Assembly (NCBI GenBank): GCA_030267565.1
Contig: BRXU01000051.1
Location: 62,001 to 126,000, forward strand
Direction: 5' to 3'
Length of the DNA stretch: 64,000 nucleotides
Source of the DNA: Pleodorina starrii
Lineage: Eukaryota > Chlorophyta > Chlorophyceae > Chlamydomonadales > Volvocaceae
In this document: positions 25,362 through 38,589 of the stretch, piece after piece
Numbering within the stretch: position 1 is the stretch's first letter
Layout: the number at the start of each line of letters is the position of its first letter
Position numbers and translations under genes: made by a program
Notes under the pieces: model-generated
Databases searched by the model: none
What the model saw: only the letters and a program-made list of their open reading frames with translations
What the model was told of the DNA's origin: nothing

Positions 25362-28112
25362 TTCGGCTCACCGGACGAGGACATAGCGGCTTTGAGCTGG
25401 GGAGCAGCTGGTCTGTGAGTTCGCTGCCCATCATGCTCGAGCCACGTCGGACCAGATGAGACTGACCTGGGCCAGTGGGACGGTGCTATCAGCTTCTAGA
25501 CCTTGGCGGGAAGTCCTGCTGTGTCGGCGAACCGTGCCGCTTTGGCTTGCCGCGCCCTTGTCAGCGTGTGATCTTGGTGTACTGCGTGGGCAGGGAGGGA
25601 GCGACTGCTGGAACGACGTCCTTGCTGCGTTCGGCCGCGCAGTGCCGCTTGCGTGTGACATATATTGAGCGTGCATCGGTGCAGTGACGTGCGCCGGCCA
25701 CTGCCTGCGTCAGCGGGCCGCACGGCACGTACAGCCAAAGAGCAGGTGCGTGACTGTGGCAGAGGCCGGCCGCGTTCTTGAGGCCTGGGGCCGCCCTTGC
25801 GCCCGAATGCCGGCAGATGCCTCTGGAAGATGCCAGCGGCCGCAGGCCCGTCCTTGGAACCCTAGTGCCTGCAGAAAGCTGCCGCGGAAGTGCAGTGGCG
25901 GGTTTGGGGTGCGTGGCGGGTGGACGGTCAGTCAGCCCGACCATTCCCTTGCTCAAAGCAACTGGGCCGGGGAGACTAGACGACGGAACGCGGAGCGGGC
26001 CCCTCCTCGGCCCTTGCTCGGACTCGGCCCCTCCTTATTTATGCTTTGCCGGACTACGCTTCACGCACTTGCCCGGCGTCCAGGGCGCGTGTGTGTTGCG
26101 AGGCGCGCGTGTTTGCGAACGTGCTCTTGTGTTTACGTGTCTTGTGTGGTATTCGGGATGACTTTGGTGTTGTGCCGCCTCAGCGTACGACTGGTATGTA
26201 ACCGTCGTGAGTCCTTTGGGTCCTGCCTGATGTTGACTTTCGTGGCTTCGCGGCAGCGGCAGCGCATGTGTGACCTGCGGGGTAATGAAGGGCTCTTCCC
26301 GCGTCCCTGGTGCCCTGAGTCGCACTGAGACTGGCCATCGTGTATGCGCGGCTGATTCTTTCTTTGCTTGGACAATGCCCGGACGCGGCGCACTGCCGCA
26401 GCGGCGCTCCAGCATTGCTTTCGCGCACGCTGCCGGGTCATGGGACGCCAAAATTGTGCCGCCAAACTTGGGGCCCCCAGCTGGATGCGCTGGGTGGCGC
26501 GCTATGCGCGATCACACCTGCGCGGCTGGCTCCGGGTGTGGTGTGTCCCCAGCGGCGTGGCGCGGCCTTGGGCCTTCCACCCGCTGTCGGCGGGCGCGCG
26601 GGCCCTGCTGGTGTGCAATGATGTTAGTGCGGATGGGTTGTGAGGCGAGTCCAGTCCTGTGTTCCGCAACTTGGCCAACTTTGGGGGGGGGCGTGCCCCA
26701 ACGGCACGCTGGGGCGCCTGTTTGTGGTTTTGGATTTTGAAGTTACGCCATCGCTGCAGATTTGCGGAAGTGGCAGCGGATGTCGTTACTTCGGCATAGC
26801 CCCGCCGCATATATGATTGTTCGGTCGTCCAAGGACGTAATGCCCTCCGGGACGCGGGAAGCGTAGCTGCATGTCGCCAGTGGGATTGTATATTCCTAGA
26901 CAGCCAGCTGCAGAGGTCAGACGGGGTGGGGCACTGTCTGCGCGGGTGATGGTTAGGGGATAGCTCTAGGATTGACGGTATGGGTGGGTTGCCGATTGCG
27001 CACTGGTTACGAATCGTAGGATGCGGGTGCGGGCAACGTCTTGTATGCGATCTGGCAAGGATGCGGACCTATTTGTCAGTCGGATTTGCCGTAGCGACGC
27101 GGGTGAGAGGCTTTTGGCCGGGCGGCCGAGACTTACCAAGGACGGCCCTGAGAAGGCGGCCGGAACGGGAATGTGTGCGTGAACTTTAGAGGACCGTGAG
27201 AACCCGCTTATCCGTTGATGAGTAATGAGGACCTTGCTATTGGTGCCTGTCCCTCACGTTTCATTGCGGTTCGACAAGAGCAGCGTGCTCCCCCATTCCT
27301 AGGGCATTCGTCTTCGGAGGACCACGCAGACCATGCCCGCAACTGCCTTCTGGTTGCTCTCTTCCCCACTCGCACCGGCCGCACCAGCGTGACTAGAAAC
27401 ATGGCGATTATGGAGCTTGTGCAACCATCGCATCAAGAAGTAGAGCTTGGGGAAGAGACAACAGCGTGCTGGCCGCATGATGCTGAGGCCAGCAAATTCG
27501 CACTTGAAGAACTGCAGGGGAAACGGCAGCTATGAGAAAGACGGGGCTGACTCCTGATGGGGTCACGTCGCCGCGCCTGGGTGGCTGTCCGGTCCTGCTG
27601 TGCCGCTGGCAGGGAAAGCGCACGTTCCGTTGCTGCGTTGTTCAAAGGCTGCGCACATGCAAAATGGGGGTATGCAACCCTGCTGCAACCATGGCTCCTC
27701 CCATTTCCCCAGGTAGATCTAACGAGGTGCTCATGTATATGTACATGTGCTGGCAAATTGGGCATCCTGTAGGGCTCTGGGCAAGACACCATGCGTATTC
27801 TACGTAGTGGGGCCGACATGACCCGTAGTGACATGTCGATGGCAACTTTCAACAACATGTCAAATGGCAAATATCTGCATGATTTGCCAACAAACGGGCA
27901 GATTGTGATGCGGCGAACTGCGATCGGTGTGTACGGCAAAGTGTTTGCAAAGATTGCAAAGATTTACTTTTTAACAGAGGCTTTGTAAGCCGTTGCCTTT
28001 GTCATACTGCTGCGGCTTATCAGGCGCGATTGTGTCACCCTTCAAGGTCCTTTGGGGTCAGATCCATCGCGCTTCGCACCTTTCGCCCAGTCCCGGAGTT
28101 GGAATTTGAGGA
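25362..28112. other. Intergenic: AdSS to RavA-like gene
   Basis: About 2.75 kb without a supportable gene or obvious repeat. A frame at 27215-27535 could encode about 106 residues but has no recognisable family and no splice support, so it is not called. Confidence 0.5.
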
Positions 28113-31100
28113 ATGCAGCTCAAGGCCGGAAGTGCCCTTCGCGCGACGCAGGATAGCATCCGCTCCTGCAGCAAGCTCAGGAACGTCGCCATCCCAGCGG
28201 CAATCCGCACGAGGTCGTTGCAACACCAGCTCGCCCCCTTTCATCATGGCAGCGCTGTCGGCAGTCGTGTAGGCTGCCCTGCGCCTCTGAAGGCCGTAAA
28301 GGCAGATGCGCAAGCGGAGCAGCTGGATACCGCGATGCTTCGCCTGATCGCCGATGTCTCCAAGCAGGTCGACGAGGCGGTGGCAGCGACAGTGTTCAGC
28401 AACAACGAGGCCGCGCGGCGTATGGAGTTTAGTCCCGATTCAGATCTCAGGCAGCGAGTGGTTGCCTCCATTCAAAAGCTTGCCAAAGGTCTGCTCGAGA
28501 GGGACGTGGAGGTGAGGCGAGCATCAATCGTTTATTGCACCGGGACGTCGCCTTTAGTCTCGCACTTTAACCACCAATAAAATTCTACTTGGGTGTTATT
28601 CAACATACGTGGTTTTGCAAAGCTGGGACACCTTACTGCTCGCTTGTCAACGGCATGCAACTGAAAGCGCAAGTAACGTGACTGCGCAGGTTCGCCTGCT
28701 GCTCCTTGCAGCGCTGTGCTGCGAGCACCTACTGCTTTTGGGCCCCCCAGGTTGGTCCGAATTGCAGTTGCTAGGCATGGAACCGGGACCCGGCCAAGGC
28801 CAGCAAGGCGTCTCGTGTGAACCTCCTCGGCACCCGCCGCGAGCGCCCATGTCGGGGCATGCAGCTCCGATACCCTCTCACAAGGACACCATGGTGACGG
28901 GCCACCGTCTGCCGCGTGCAGGGATGTGATCTTCATGCCGTAGGGTGGGGGGGGGGGAGTATGCATGTTGTCTGTACTAACACCCGATTTATCACATCAC
29001 GTTTCGCCTCTTGCATTGATCTTCCCGGGTTCTCCTGACGATGTGTCGGGTGTTCGCCCGTCACCCGACAAAACGAACACACACATTGCATGTGTTCGTC
29101 TTTGGTCCCCATTGCTTGTCGTCCCCGACTGTCAAAGGGGTTCATACCTTCCATCCACGTCACCACTTTCTTTCGTTCCTTCGTGGTCATCCCACTGCAC
29201 CAAAGGCACGGCCAAGTCCGAGCTGTCTGCCCGCCTCTCGTCGCTGTGTGGCGGAACCTACTTTGAGCGCCTGCTCACCCGCTTCTCGGTGCCCGAGGAG
29301 CTCTTCGGGCCTCTGTCCATGAAGGGTGGGTTCGTTGGCGGATGGGCGAATGGGCGGCGGGCAGGAAGTGCAGGGCTGGGGATGGGGTGTGACGGCGGAA
29401 AGACTATTTCGGCCGGTGTTTCTGCGACGACAACAGTGGTTGTGGAACATGTGATATTGTGCACCCCTGATCCCGACCAGCTTCGATCTCCCTTTCATCA
29501 CATGCGTCTCCGCAGGCCTCGAGAACGATCTGTACGTGCGTCAGATCAACGGCTACCTGCCAACCGCTGAGGTGGCGTTCGTGGACGAGATCTTCAAGGT
29601 GTGTCTGGAGACGGCAGTTGCGCTACGGCAAGACGTTGGCAACGCGATTTCTTCCCTGGCTGCTAAGGGGTCTATGATTGCAGCTGAGGGTGTGGGCCGT
29701 GATCGCGGGTGTAGTGTACGGGTATGGTGCGTGGGAGCGGTTGAGCGGTTGCAGTTTCGGTGACCCCTCCTCAATTCGCACTACGATAGCCCTGTTGTCA
29801 TCGTCCCGGACGTCGCAGGCTCTGTCCCCCCTCGGCTCATTGCTCGCAACAAGTGCTGCGTGGCCATCCTTTTCCCGCCAACTCCATACCTTCAGACCGA
29901 CACTTTGGTCTCGAGTGATTTTTTCCTAAACGTTTTTTACACGGGTCTGCAACACCAGGCAAACTCGGCCATCCTAAACGCGCTGCTGACGCTGCTGAAC
30001 GAGCGCCTCTTCGACAACGGCAACCAGCGCCTGCGCGCTCCGCTGCTGTGCCTGGTGGGTGGGCTACCGCATCGAAAGGAAGCGAAGTGGGAGCGTTAAC
30101 CCGCGAGGCCCTAGCCAGCTTGGGATAACATCAGATACTCTGAACAATTTGCAGGAAGTTGCAAAGGAGGGCCTACGGTATGTGGGTTATTTGACTGATA
30201 GTTGCTTGTTCCAGAAGCGGCACTTGTGAGCCCCAACCTTCTATTGGCTGTTGTACGTTTTGGGTTGTGTTGTCGTCGCTTGTTAGCCGCTGACTCCGCC
30301 TCGCACATACCACCGTGTCGGCTTGACGTTGTTCAGGTCGGCGCTTCCAACGAGATGCCCGAGAGCGAGGAACTGGACGCGCTGTACGACCGCTTCCTCA
30401 TACGCCGTACGGTCTCACAGGTACGGCGTGAGACGAAAGGGCTGCCCCGATGGGATGTCCCCCCCCATTTGCGGCTTATCCCGGACCATGCTGGCCATTC
30501 CTCACCCTCCAAAGTCGGGCCTTCAGTCCGCCAATCCTCTTCCACCCGACGCAATTTATTTGGACATCTTGGCGCCGCTGCTGTCACTGAGTTGTCTTCG
30601 CAGCGAAGAGCGTCGCGGCGGCGTATTCTCGCCTTCCCGTCCTCGCTCGCGCGTCACGATCATCAATCATCAGTCAATCACGCCCTCTTCTCACTTCCGG
30701 TTTACCGACGTCCGCAGGTTTCGAACAACCAGCTGTACAAGCTGGCGCGCCTGGCGGCCGGCCGCAACGACCACGCGCTGACCGGCGTCGCAGTGGCCAA
30801 CGGCAACGGCAATGGGAACGGCAGCGCTGACGTCGGCAGCGCCTCGCAGCAGCAGGTACGGTCGCAGCAGGTTCGGATGCGTTGTTCGTTGGCAGCAGGC
30901 GAGCCTAGCAGCACCCGTGCGCATCTGACCTTGTGATCAGATTTTAGGATGCGAGGATTACGATGAGGGAACCCAGACAGACAGACAGACAGACAGAGTC
31001 TTGCGCTAGGCAGGCGATGTCTGCTCTGTAGCCTTGGCGATCGGCAGCCAGCAACGCTGTAGCTTTACGCACGTTACCATTACCCGCACGCATCCCCCAC

Positions 31101-33571
31101 GGCCCCCAGGGCCCCAATCTACAGCTCCGCCAAACGGCCGAGCGACCTCTGATCCTCCTTTGCCTTTCCCCCCTCCCCTCCTTTGACGCTTTGACCTTGC
31201 CGACCCAGCAGCAGCAGGTACTGGCCATGGAGGACTTCCGTGGTACGGCAACCGCTGCGTACGACTCGGTGGATGTGCCTGACTCGGTCATTGATCTTCT
31301 GACTGGGCTCCGGAACTACCTGCAGGTGTGTGACCCGCCGGGTCAAGAGGTCCATGTAGAAGGAGGGGAGTGGAATGGCGGCGATGTCTCGCTTCTGCGG
31401 CGGTGAAAGTATAGAAACATAGAGGATTAAATGGAGGGGTTGGTGCAACGCTAGCTGGGCCGGGGCAGGGGGGAATGGGGTGAAGTGCAAACGATTTCGT
31501 GCAAAACAAAGCAAAAGATGAATGACCTATTACCGGTATTTGGACTGATTGACCTGCCCAACCTCCCTCCCTCCCCCCCGAATTGTTTCCCCCTTTGCTT
31601 CCTCAGGACAAGTGCGAGCCGCCCCTGTACGTATCGGACCGCCGCTTCATGAAGGCGGTTCGCATGTTGCAGGTGGGTAGCACCTGGCTAGCACCGCGTG
31701 GATGGGTGGAGGTGCAGTGGTAGGTAGTGGGGCCACGTACTTCCATGTACGACCATGTGACGCTCACACATGGGCAAAGCCTTCGCCCTCGTTTGCAGCG
31801 GCGTTCTCGTTTTGAAAGTTCTTCCTTGTTGCGTACAGGCACACAAGCGTCACTCTCGAGTCTCGACCACGTTGACACACAGGGCGTACATGCTTATTCT
31901 TCGTGGGGAAGGATTTGTCCTCGCACCCTGAGTTGAAGATGTACTGCCGAACGGACACACTCATATACGGCACAAACACCCATGCACACTCTCAAACACA
32001 CGGACGCACATATGGACGTGTGTTGTTGCAGGTGGCGGCCCACGCGGACGGTCGGGACCAGGTGAATGAGTACGACTGCTTGCTGCTGGAGCACGTGTTT
32101 GGCAACCGGCCCGACGACGGGGTCAAGGTGCGGCAGCAGGTGCTGGAGCTGGTGGCGGCGGACCCCGGACTGCAGCAGGTGAGGAAGGAGGCGGAGAGGG
32201 GGGGGAGAGAGGGACCGGGGGGGGGGCAGAGCGGCGGCGGCGGGTTGCGGGAGGAGGTGGCGATTGGGGCTGGCAGGGTGGCTGCGCGTCGCTGGAGGTC
32301 AAATGCATGCTACCCCACTTTGCCCGGCCCGGCGCCCCACAACTCCTGCAGTCACCACCATCTTGTCCACCCCACACCACTTTCCTTCCGTCGCCACCTT
32401 CATGCGTTCGCCAACGTCGCCTCCGTTTCATCGCTGCGATCTCCTGGTTACCCCTTCTTGAGTAGCCCACCGCGCCGCTCCGCCCGCCTCCCCGCCCGTG
32501 TGCCCCCCCCCCCCCAAAGGCTGAGCTGGTGCTGCTGGGTCTGTTCGGTCGCACCTGCCGCCTGCTGGAAGGTGAGCCTCAGGCCCTCTTAGGATCGGTC
32601 GTTGCTCATGGGACATTATGGGACTGGTGGACGGTGACACAGGGCAAGGGGGGGAGGAAAGCCTGCGGTCGCTGAGCCTTGTCTGCTGTGCCCTGCACCC
32701 TTCCCCGTTGCAAAGCGTGATTACGGTACTCCCCCCGATGTTCTCCCCCCTTTCCTTGTGCACGCAGGTCCTGAGGACGCCTCTGAGCTGGCTGCCGCCT
32801 CTGCGGAGGTGTCTCAGCTGGTGGAACTGCTCAGCAGCCGCCACGCGGCGTTGGCGGCGAACCTGGAGGTGGGCGCGGCGGTGGCGGGGTTGAGGACGGG
32901 GCGGGCGTGGAGCGTGGAGGGTTTAGTTGATAGCGAACCCTGGCTTGGGCGTCCGGCGCGACGGCTCTAAGGCGAGTGCGCCACGGCACTGTCATTTGCA
33001 GTTGGCGACATCGCTTCCGTCCGCGCGAGGAAGGCGTTCCTCCACCTGGATGATGATTCCATTGCCACCTCTTGTTCCCTTCTTCCCCTCTTTCTGTTCG
33101 CAGGGCGACGGCTTCCCGGAGCTGCGCGCCACCCTCTGGCAGGCGGAGGCCAGCGTGGCCGCGGCGGTGCAGACGCTGGTGCCGCAGATGACGGAGAACC
33201 GCAAGAAGGTGCGGAGGTTGGGGCGGGCGCGGGCGGGTTCCCCCGCTCGGCCGAGGGCCGAAACAGCCGTTTTTCTTCTGGCCTGAGGTTGCATGCGATA
33301 CTCCGGCCTTCATGCCGATACTCGGGGGACAATCCAGAAAAAGGGAGGCGAGGAAAAACCTGCTTCAGTCCTATACGATTGCGCTGTCCCTGATTCGTTT
33401 TGTGGTGTGTGTGATGCCGGTACGGTCCACCTGCAGGTGGAGGACCTGCTCCGGGAGGCGCACACGCTGGCCGCTGTGCTGCGCAACCCCTCGGCCACCG
33501 CCTCGCTGCTGGAGCGACTGCTGCCCAAGCGGTTCAAGCAGTACCAGAAGGGCATCAGCGCCAAGGCCTGA
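28113..33571 (+). CDS. ravA-like: MoxR-family AAA+ ATPase, RavA-like, 14 exons
   Basis: MoxR/RavA-type AAA+ ATPase, a chaperone-like motor; the substrate in algae is unknown. Exons: 28113-28511, 28690-28750, 29206-29325, 29516-29598, 29959-30054, 30337-30420, 30718-30855, 31218-31325, 31607-31672, 32032-32178, 32520-32571, 32768-32868, 33104-33208 and 33437-33571 (TGA). The phases agree throughout and give 564 residues, longer than bacterial RavA because of an N-terminal extension. Residues 1-60 are basic and acid-poor, suggesting an organelle transit peptide. Walker A LLLLGPPGTAKSEL spans the second intron (GPPGTAKSE at 151-159). Walker B is EVAFVDEIFK, sensor 1 is VGASNEMPES, and DRFLIRR carries the expected arginine finger. 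The C-terminal half matches the RavA lid/helical region and ends in LLPKRFKQYQKGISAKA. A low-complexity Gly-Asn stretch and a CAG run occur at exon 7. No VWA-domain partner gene is adjacent. Confidence 0.88.
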
Positions 33572-34959
33572 GCGTGTGATTCCCTAGAGAAGGGGGCGGT
33601 GAGGCGAGCGAGGGTCAGGGTTGGGTGTTCGAAGGTCGTGAGCCCGATGGGTGGGAGTTGAGCCCTGGGCGTGCAAGAGGAAAACCCTCGAAGCGGGTCA
33701 GGGAGCCTGGGGGAGGGGCAGGGTTGTGAGCGGCGGACTCGCCTGGGATGATGTCGGCCCCACAAGTGCACGGATGTACCGGCGGCGGCTCCATATTGGG
33801 GCGCTCACCGGCGCAGCATCTTGGCGATCTGGGCTGCGTGTGAGCCGTGTTCGGAGGTATGGGGGACTGGCAGCTTCCCGGGGTATGGGACTGGCGGTGT
33901 CAACCATGCGCGCGCAACCAGTGGTAAAATGATGGATGGGCTGTTGCGGTCCCTGGACGGCGCTGCGATGCATGCCAAGGGGGGGCGTGGGAATAGGCAG
34001 GGTTGGCGGTCGTCGTAGGCGAGGGTGGTGACGGTGGGAGGTTTTCAAAGCAGAGGGTACCAAAGCCACCACAAGCGCACCGTACTGACAACAGATCTCC
34101 CCATCCATCGGTGTGTTTGTGCTTGTCGCGAGCTGGGACTCGTCTGGTGATTGGTTTCGGTCATCGGCGCTTTTTGCTGTTCGCGGAAGTCAGCGCCGAA
34201 ACCAATCTACCAAACAGGCAGTCAGGCTCCCTGCCTCGTACACATGCGGCACGCCATGGATCGATCCCACAAATACGCGGATCGTGCGCATGACATCATG
34301 ATTGGGCTTGTCGGCGAGGGCACCACTGTATTATTTCTTGCGCCTGCTGGCGCCTTTCCCAGGGGGCGGCAACATTGCCGTTAAGGCGTCATCATCGTTT
34401 TGCTGGTTCGCTAGAGTGTTTTAAGATGTGTCATGGTAACAAGGGACGTGTGCTTTCCAGGTGTCTGCTGCGTACGGGGGCCCCGCCCGATTGTGGACAC
34501 TGAGGCGCAAATTGCGCTGACGCGGCAGCGGCTCAGCCGGACGGTGAATGGCCGATTGGCTCGGAGCGTTGGGAAGGATGCTTCGCAGGGATGTTCTCCG
34601 GCATTCACGTGCGATACCCAGACAGGCATTAGACGGGCAGCGATTAGTCTTCAGGCGGCCGATGTGACTTTTGGAGAGGCGTTTTCATGCCGCCTATGTA
34701 ACTCGACTCTGCCTGTGCAGTAGTGCGTGGCGCATGCTGGATGTGTATGCGTGCAGGACGCATGGATGATGGGAGAAGTTTAGGATCGCGGTAACTTGAT
34801 TGTAACATCCGCACGGGTTGAAGCATGATCTGGGGGGGGGAACGACCCCCCAAAGCACGCGACGGGAAAGATGTTCGAGCTGCGCCACAGCCCACCTGGC
34901 CTGCGGTCGCCATCCAAAGCGCGCCAAGCTTGAAACGCCTGAAGCGGGGCGAAGAAGAA
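33572..34959. other. Intergenic: downstream of the RavA-like gene
   Basis: No supportable gene, repeat family or RNA seen. Composition is GC-rich up to about 34,950. Confidence 0.45.
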
Positions 34960-35870
34960 GGGTTGGCAGGCATACTATACTAGAAAATAGTATTAGTATA
35001 GTACTATTATAGTAATATTTCCTTCCTAGTTGGGAGGCCGAAAAATGGCACTGTTTGCGACAGCCGTACAGAGTGTATGCAGAGTGTATACAGAGTATGC
35101 ATTTGTAGCGGAAGTCACAATCTGGTCTGCAGCACCTGTGGGGAACAATAATCGCTTGGGCAGGGGCCCTGTACACCCACCCGTTTTGGCTGAAAATAAC
35201 ACCTAAGGAATCCTCCTTATTAATATTTACAAATTTAAATTTACTTTCTGAAAGGGAGTCTTCTGGGTTCTCCATTATATTCCATTAAAAACGAACATGG
35301 AACATCGCCCCGTCAGCGTTCACCAGCGGCAGCTGCTGCCCCTGCTGCACTGGGCCCTCGGGCTGCTGCCCCTGCTGTGTCGGGCCCACCGGCTGCCACA
35401 CATAGTGAAACTTACGATTTGGGGACCATATAGTACTACACCATAGTACTATATTATAGTTTAACGAAATAAAGCATTTACAACCAGATTTCGCGCAGAT
35501 TTCGCCCTCCAGCGTCACCGTAGTCGGTTGGCTGGATCCGGTTTCCGTGGCCAGGCGTTTCCGTGTAGGGGGGGAAGGGCGATACCCGGGCCCGACAGTA
35601 AATTCGCCTCGATTCCTTCTTTCTGATCGTATACCCTACTTGTGAGGAAGTTCAGGCTGGTAATAAAATATCCTTCCAACGTGATCTTGCCCCGAACTTG
35701 CACAAATTTGCAAGGCTTTTTACGCCGTAACTTCCAAAAATTTAGCGGCCTTCGGCCGCGCAATTTACCCATTCCCCATTCTAGGTAATTAACGGTCTTT
35801 GGATCACCCCATAATTTGCGCAATCTGCAGATCGGGTTCGGCAATTTGGCGTGCTCCATGGTTAGAGAGG
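34960..35870. other. AT-rich island, possible organelle-derived insert
   Basis: A roughly 900-bp block clearly richer in A and T than its flanks, with runs such as TATTAGTATAGTACTATTAT near 34990 and ATAGTACTATATTATAG near 35445. It contains a small perfect palindrome, GCGGCCTTCGGCCGC near 35743, of a type common in volvocine organelle DNA. Three moderately long minus-strand frames exist (about 34694-35275, 35285-35518 and 35515-35859) but none matches a family I know. A nuclear copy of plastid or mitochondrial DNA is one explanation; a mobile-element remnant is another. Confidence 0.4.
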
Positions 35871-38589
35871 CGTTAGAGAGTGGCGTATCTCATTGTAAGC
35901 CTTAGTAGGTGACAAAACATGGTGGCATTTGAAATCCGTGGTGGCGTTCACGAGCGGGTGCGTTGCAATGAGCCACATTGTTGTCCCACCCGATGGGGGC
36001 TGTTACATTGCCCGTTGCGGCGGCCCGTCTTTTGCGCTACACGGCAGGACCGACCGACTCCGACTAAGGGGCACTCCCAATGGGGGTTCATGAGATGATG
36101 CACTTTGCATGGCATTTGAAAGCCGAAACGGGACATCGCAATTCGCAAAAGTCAGAGTCGTCTCAAGGAGGACGAAGAAGACACAGAAGGGGGGAGGAGG
36201 AGAGTGTCACAGCCCTCTGCTGAATACACAACCCACCCAACGGCAAAGCTGGAGGGTGGCAAAACAAACCGAACCCTCCATCTGCTGTGCAGCAGCTACC
36301 GGGGCGCGACACACTCGCCGGACCAAGTCGCGTTCGCGTGATAGTTCAAACCCAAACACACATTTGAAAAAACACTCCGTCGACGTCACTGAGGTCGAGT
36401 GAGCCGCGGCCACAACGGTCCAATGGCCAACAGGCTCCCTCCTCCAGTTGTCCTCTGATGTCAACGCCCTTTTTGAGGTGGACACTTGACAAAAAAAACC
36501 GACGAGTGCACGCTCAGCTCAGCTCCGAACGCAGACGCGCTACACAACACTCTGCGACCGCGCTCTCGACCCAAGTCGGCAAACCTAATCGGCCCTGACC
36601 CATACCCGATCCTGTCCTGCCCAGTCCTGGTCGGTTGCGCTGCTTTGCTTTGCACGCCACTCTCGGCAACCAACTCGCTCGTCCGACCAATCAGCTCGTC
36701 CGACGCTGCCGTACTAGCCTTCCGTACGCATCCTAGCCACATCCAACAACCCCGCTTCCCGCACGCACGCACGCACACATGCACGCGCACGCGCGCCGGG
36801 ACGCTACACCAGAGCCAAACGGGCGTTAACCGGCAACTGTCAATCAACAACTGTAGTTGCCTGCCCGCGGCAAAGGAAAGCGACGCCGGTTCCTGCCGCC
36901 ATGATATGGCAGACGACGGATAACCTCCATTTGGATCTCACAACCCAATCGGGATCACAGAATTAATCCACAGTCCCCCACCGGAAAGACATTCGATCAT
37001 GTACACAGCCAAATCACACCACCAGTCCGCATAGTCCTCAGACAATGCGATACATCCGAAGCCCTCCGATGTAAAGCTCACGCCAATACGATATACGAAG
37101 CTGCTGCATCAATGCATCGGCCCCCCGCTGTTCATCACGCGCGCGCACGACACCTAAAACCCTATGCAACGGCCCGTCGTTCTCGCGCCATGGCGGTTTC
37201 ACGGGATGCAGGTTTGCTGTCGTGTCCACTTCTAAATATGTGCTTTTGACCCGGACGCGACGGGCAATGGGGGGAGGAATCCCGTGCAGCCCTAACCTAA
37301 CCTAACCGAGCCAGGGCGAGCGTGGCAACAGGACGCGCGCCTGGCACTGCTGCCATTGCAAAGGAAGTACGACAATCGTACACGACATTGGTCACACGCG
37401 GGCGGCGCATTGCACAGCACTGCACACCAGGGGTGGAAATTGGCCGACGGACGGCGCATGCGCATGCGGGGCAAACGCCGGGCGGTTCACTGCACAGAGC
37501 CCCGCGTGAGGACCAACAAGAGAGAGAGACACACAATGGTTTCAGCATCTCCTCTTTTGTCTCCCCCTCCCTCCCTCCCTCCCTCCCTCTCCGGTGTCAA
37601 GCCACCTCGTACGGATCCCGACAGAGCCGCCACGTCGCGCCGCGCCGCTGTACGACATGCAACGCCGCGCCGCTGTACGACATGCAACGCCGCGCCTCTG
37701 CCCTCCTCCTCCTCCTCCTCCGGCCCCAACTCCAACTCCTCATTCGTTTATTCGTTCGCTCAACGTTGCTTCGCGCGTCGCGTCGCACAACCCCTTCCCC
37801 CCGACCCGACCACAACTAAGCAGACCATACGCCCCCCGCCCAAGCGCAGGAAGAATACGAGACATACCTGCAATCCCAATTATATGCGATCACTGCAACA
37901 GTCCATGGATGGATGGATGGCAAAAATCCCCATGCGCCCCCCGTCCCCCGTCCCCGTCCCATACTGCCGCTCGCCTAAGCCGCCCCCAAGCCGCCCCGCT
38001 GGGCGGCGGCGTCACGTCATTCAGGAGGCCACTACTCATCATCGTCATCATAATCACAGCGACCAACCGCCTCCTTTCGGCCGCTTCAGTCCCTACAGTG
38101 GGCTGCCCTCGGGGGCCCGCGGGTCCGGCACCCGAGGCATCTTGTGGCGCCCAAAGGTGGTGGTGGTGCACGCCCCCCAACAACAAGCGACCCACATAGA
38201 AACGCACCCCAAGAAAACCACAGACCTGCACACGCTCTACTGTGTTAATACGACGACGACGTCTTTGGCAATGGCAGTGGCAATGGCAGTGGCAATGGCA
38301 GTGCTGGATTGTGATAATGACAGTGCTGGATTGTGATAATGAATGCACAATGAGGTGGACACGAGGGATCACGGGAGCGGCTGCAGACGACGGGAGAGCG
38401 GCTGCAGACGACGAGACGAGACACCACCACCACCATCACCACCACGAAGAGTTACCCACGGGAGGGATCATCGGCCAAGACGTCGAGGGCCGCAGCTCGC
38501 CGGGGCGGGGCGGGGCGGGGCGGGGCGAAGTGCGACGGGGGCGACGAGAGACGGGGGCTACTGGCAGCTGCTGTTGAGCCGCTGCACCC
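35871..38589. other. Intergenic: AT island to the GT49 3' end
   Basis: No supportable gene. Contains a TCCC run (37564-37590), a tandem of about 25 bp with CTGTACGACATGCAACGC (37641-37695), a GGATGGATGG run near 37907, an AATGGCAGTGGC array (38265-38305), a duplicated GTGCTGGATTGTGATAATGA (38300-38341) and a CGGGG run (38501-38525). Confidence 0.5.

Noticed and set aside
25684..26328. 214-codon plus-strand frame after AdSS
   Set aside because: Composition and overlap with minus-strand frames look like chance open frames; no domain recognised.
28113..33571. Could the AAA+ gene be a magnesium chelatase subunit (ChlI)?
   Set aside because: The order GPPGTAKSE, VDEIF, GASNE and the RavA-type C-terminal region fit MoxR/RavA better than ChlI.
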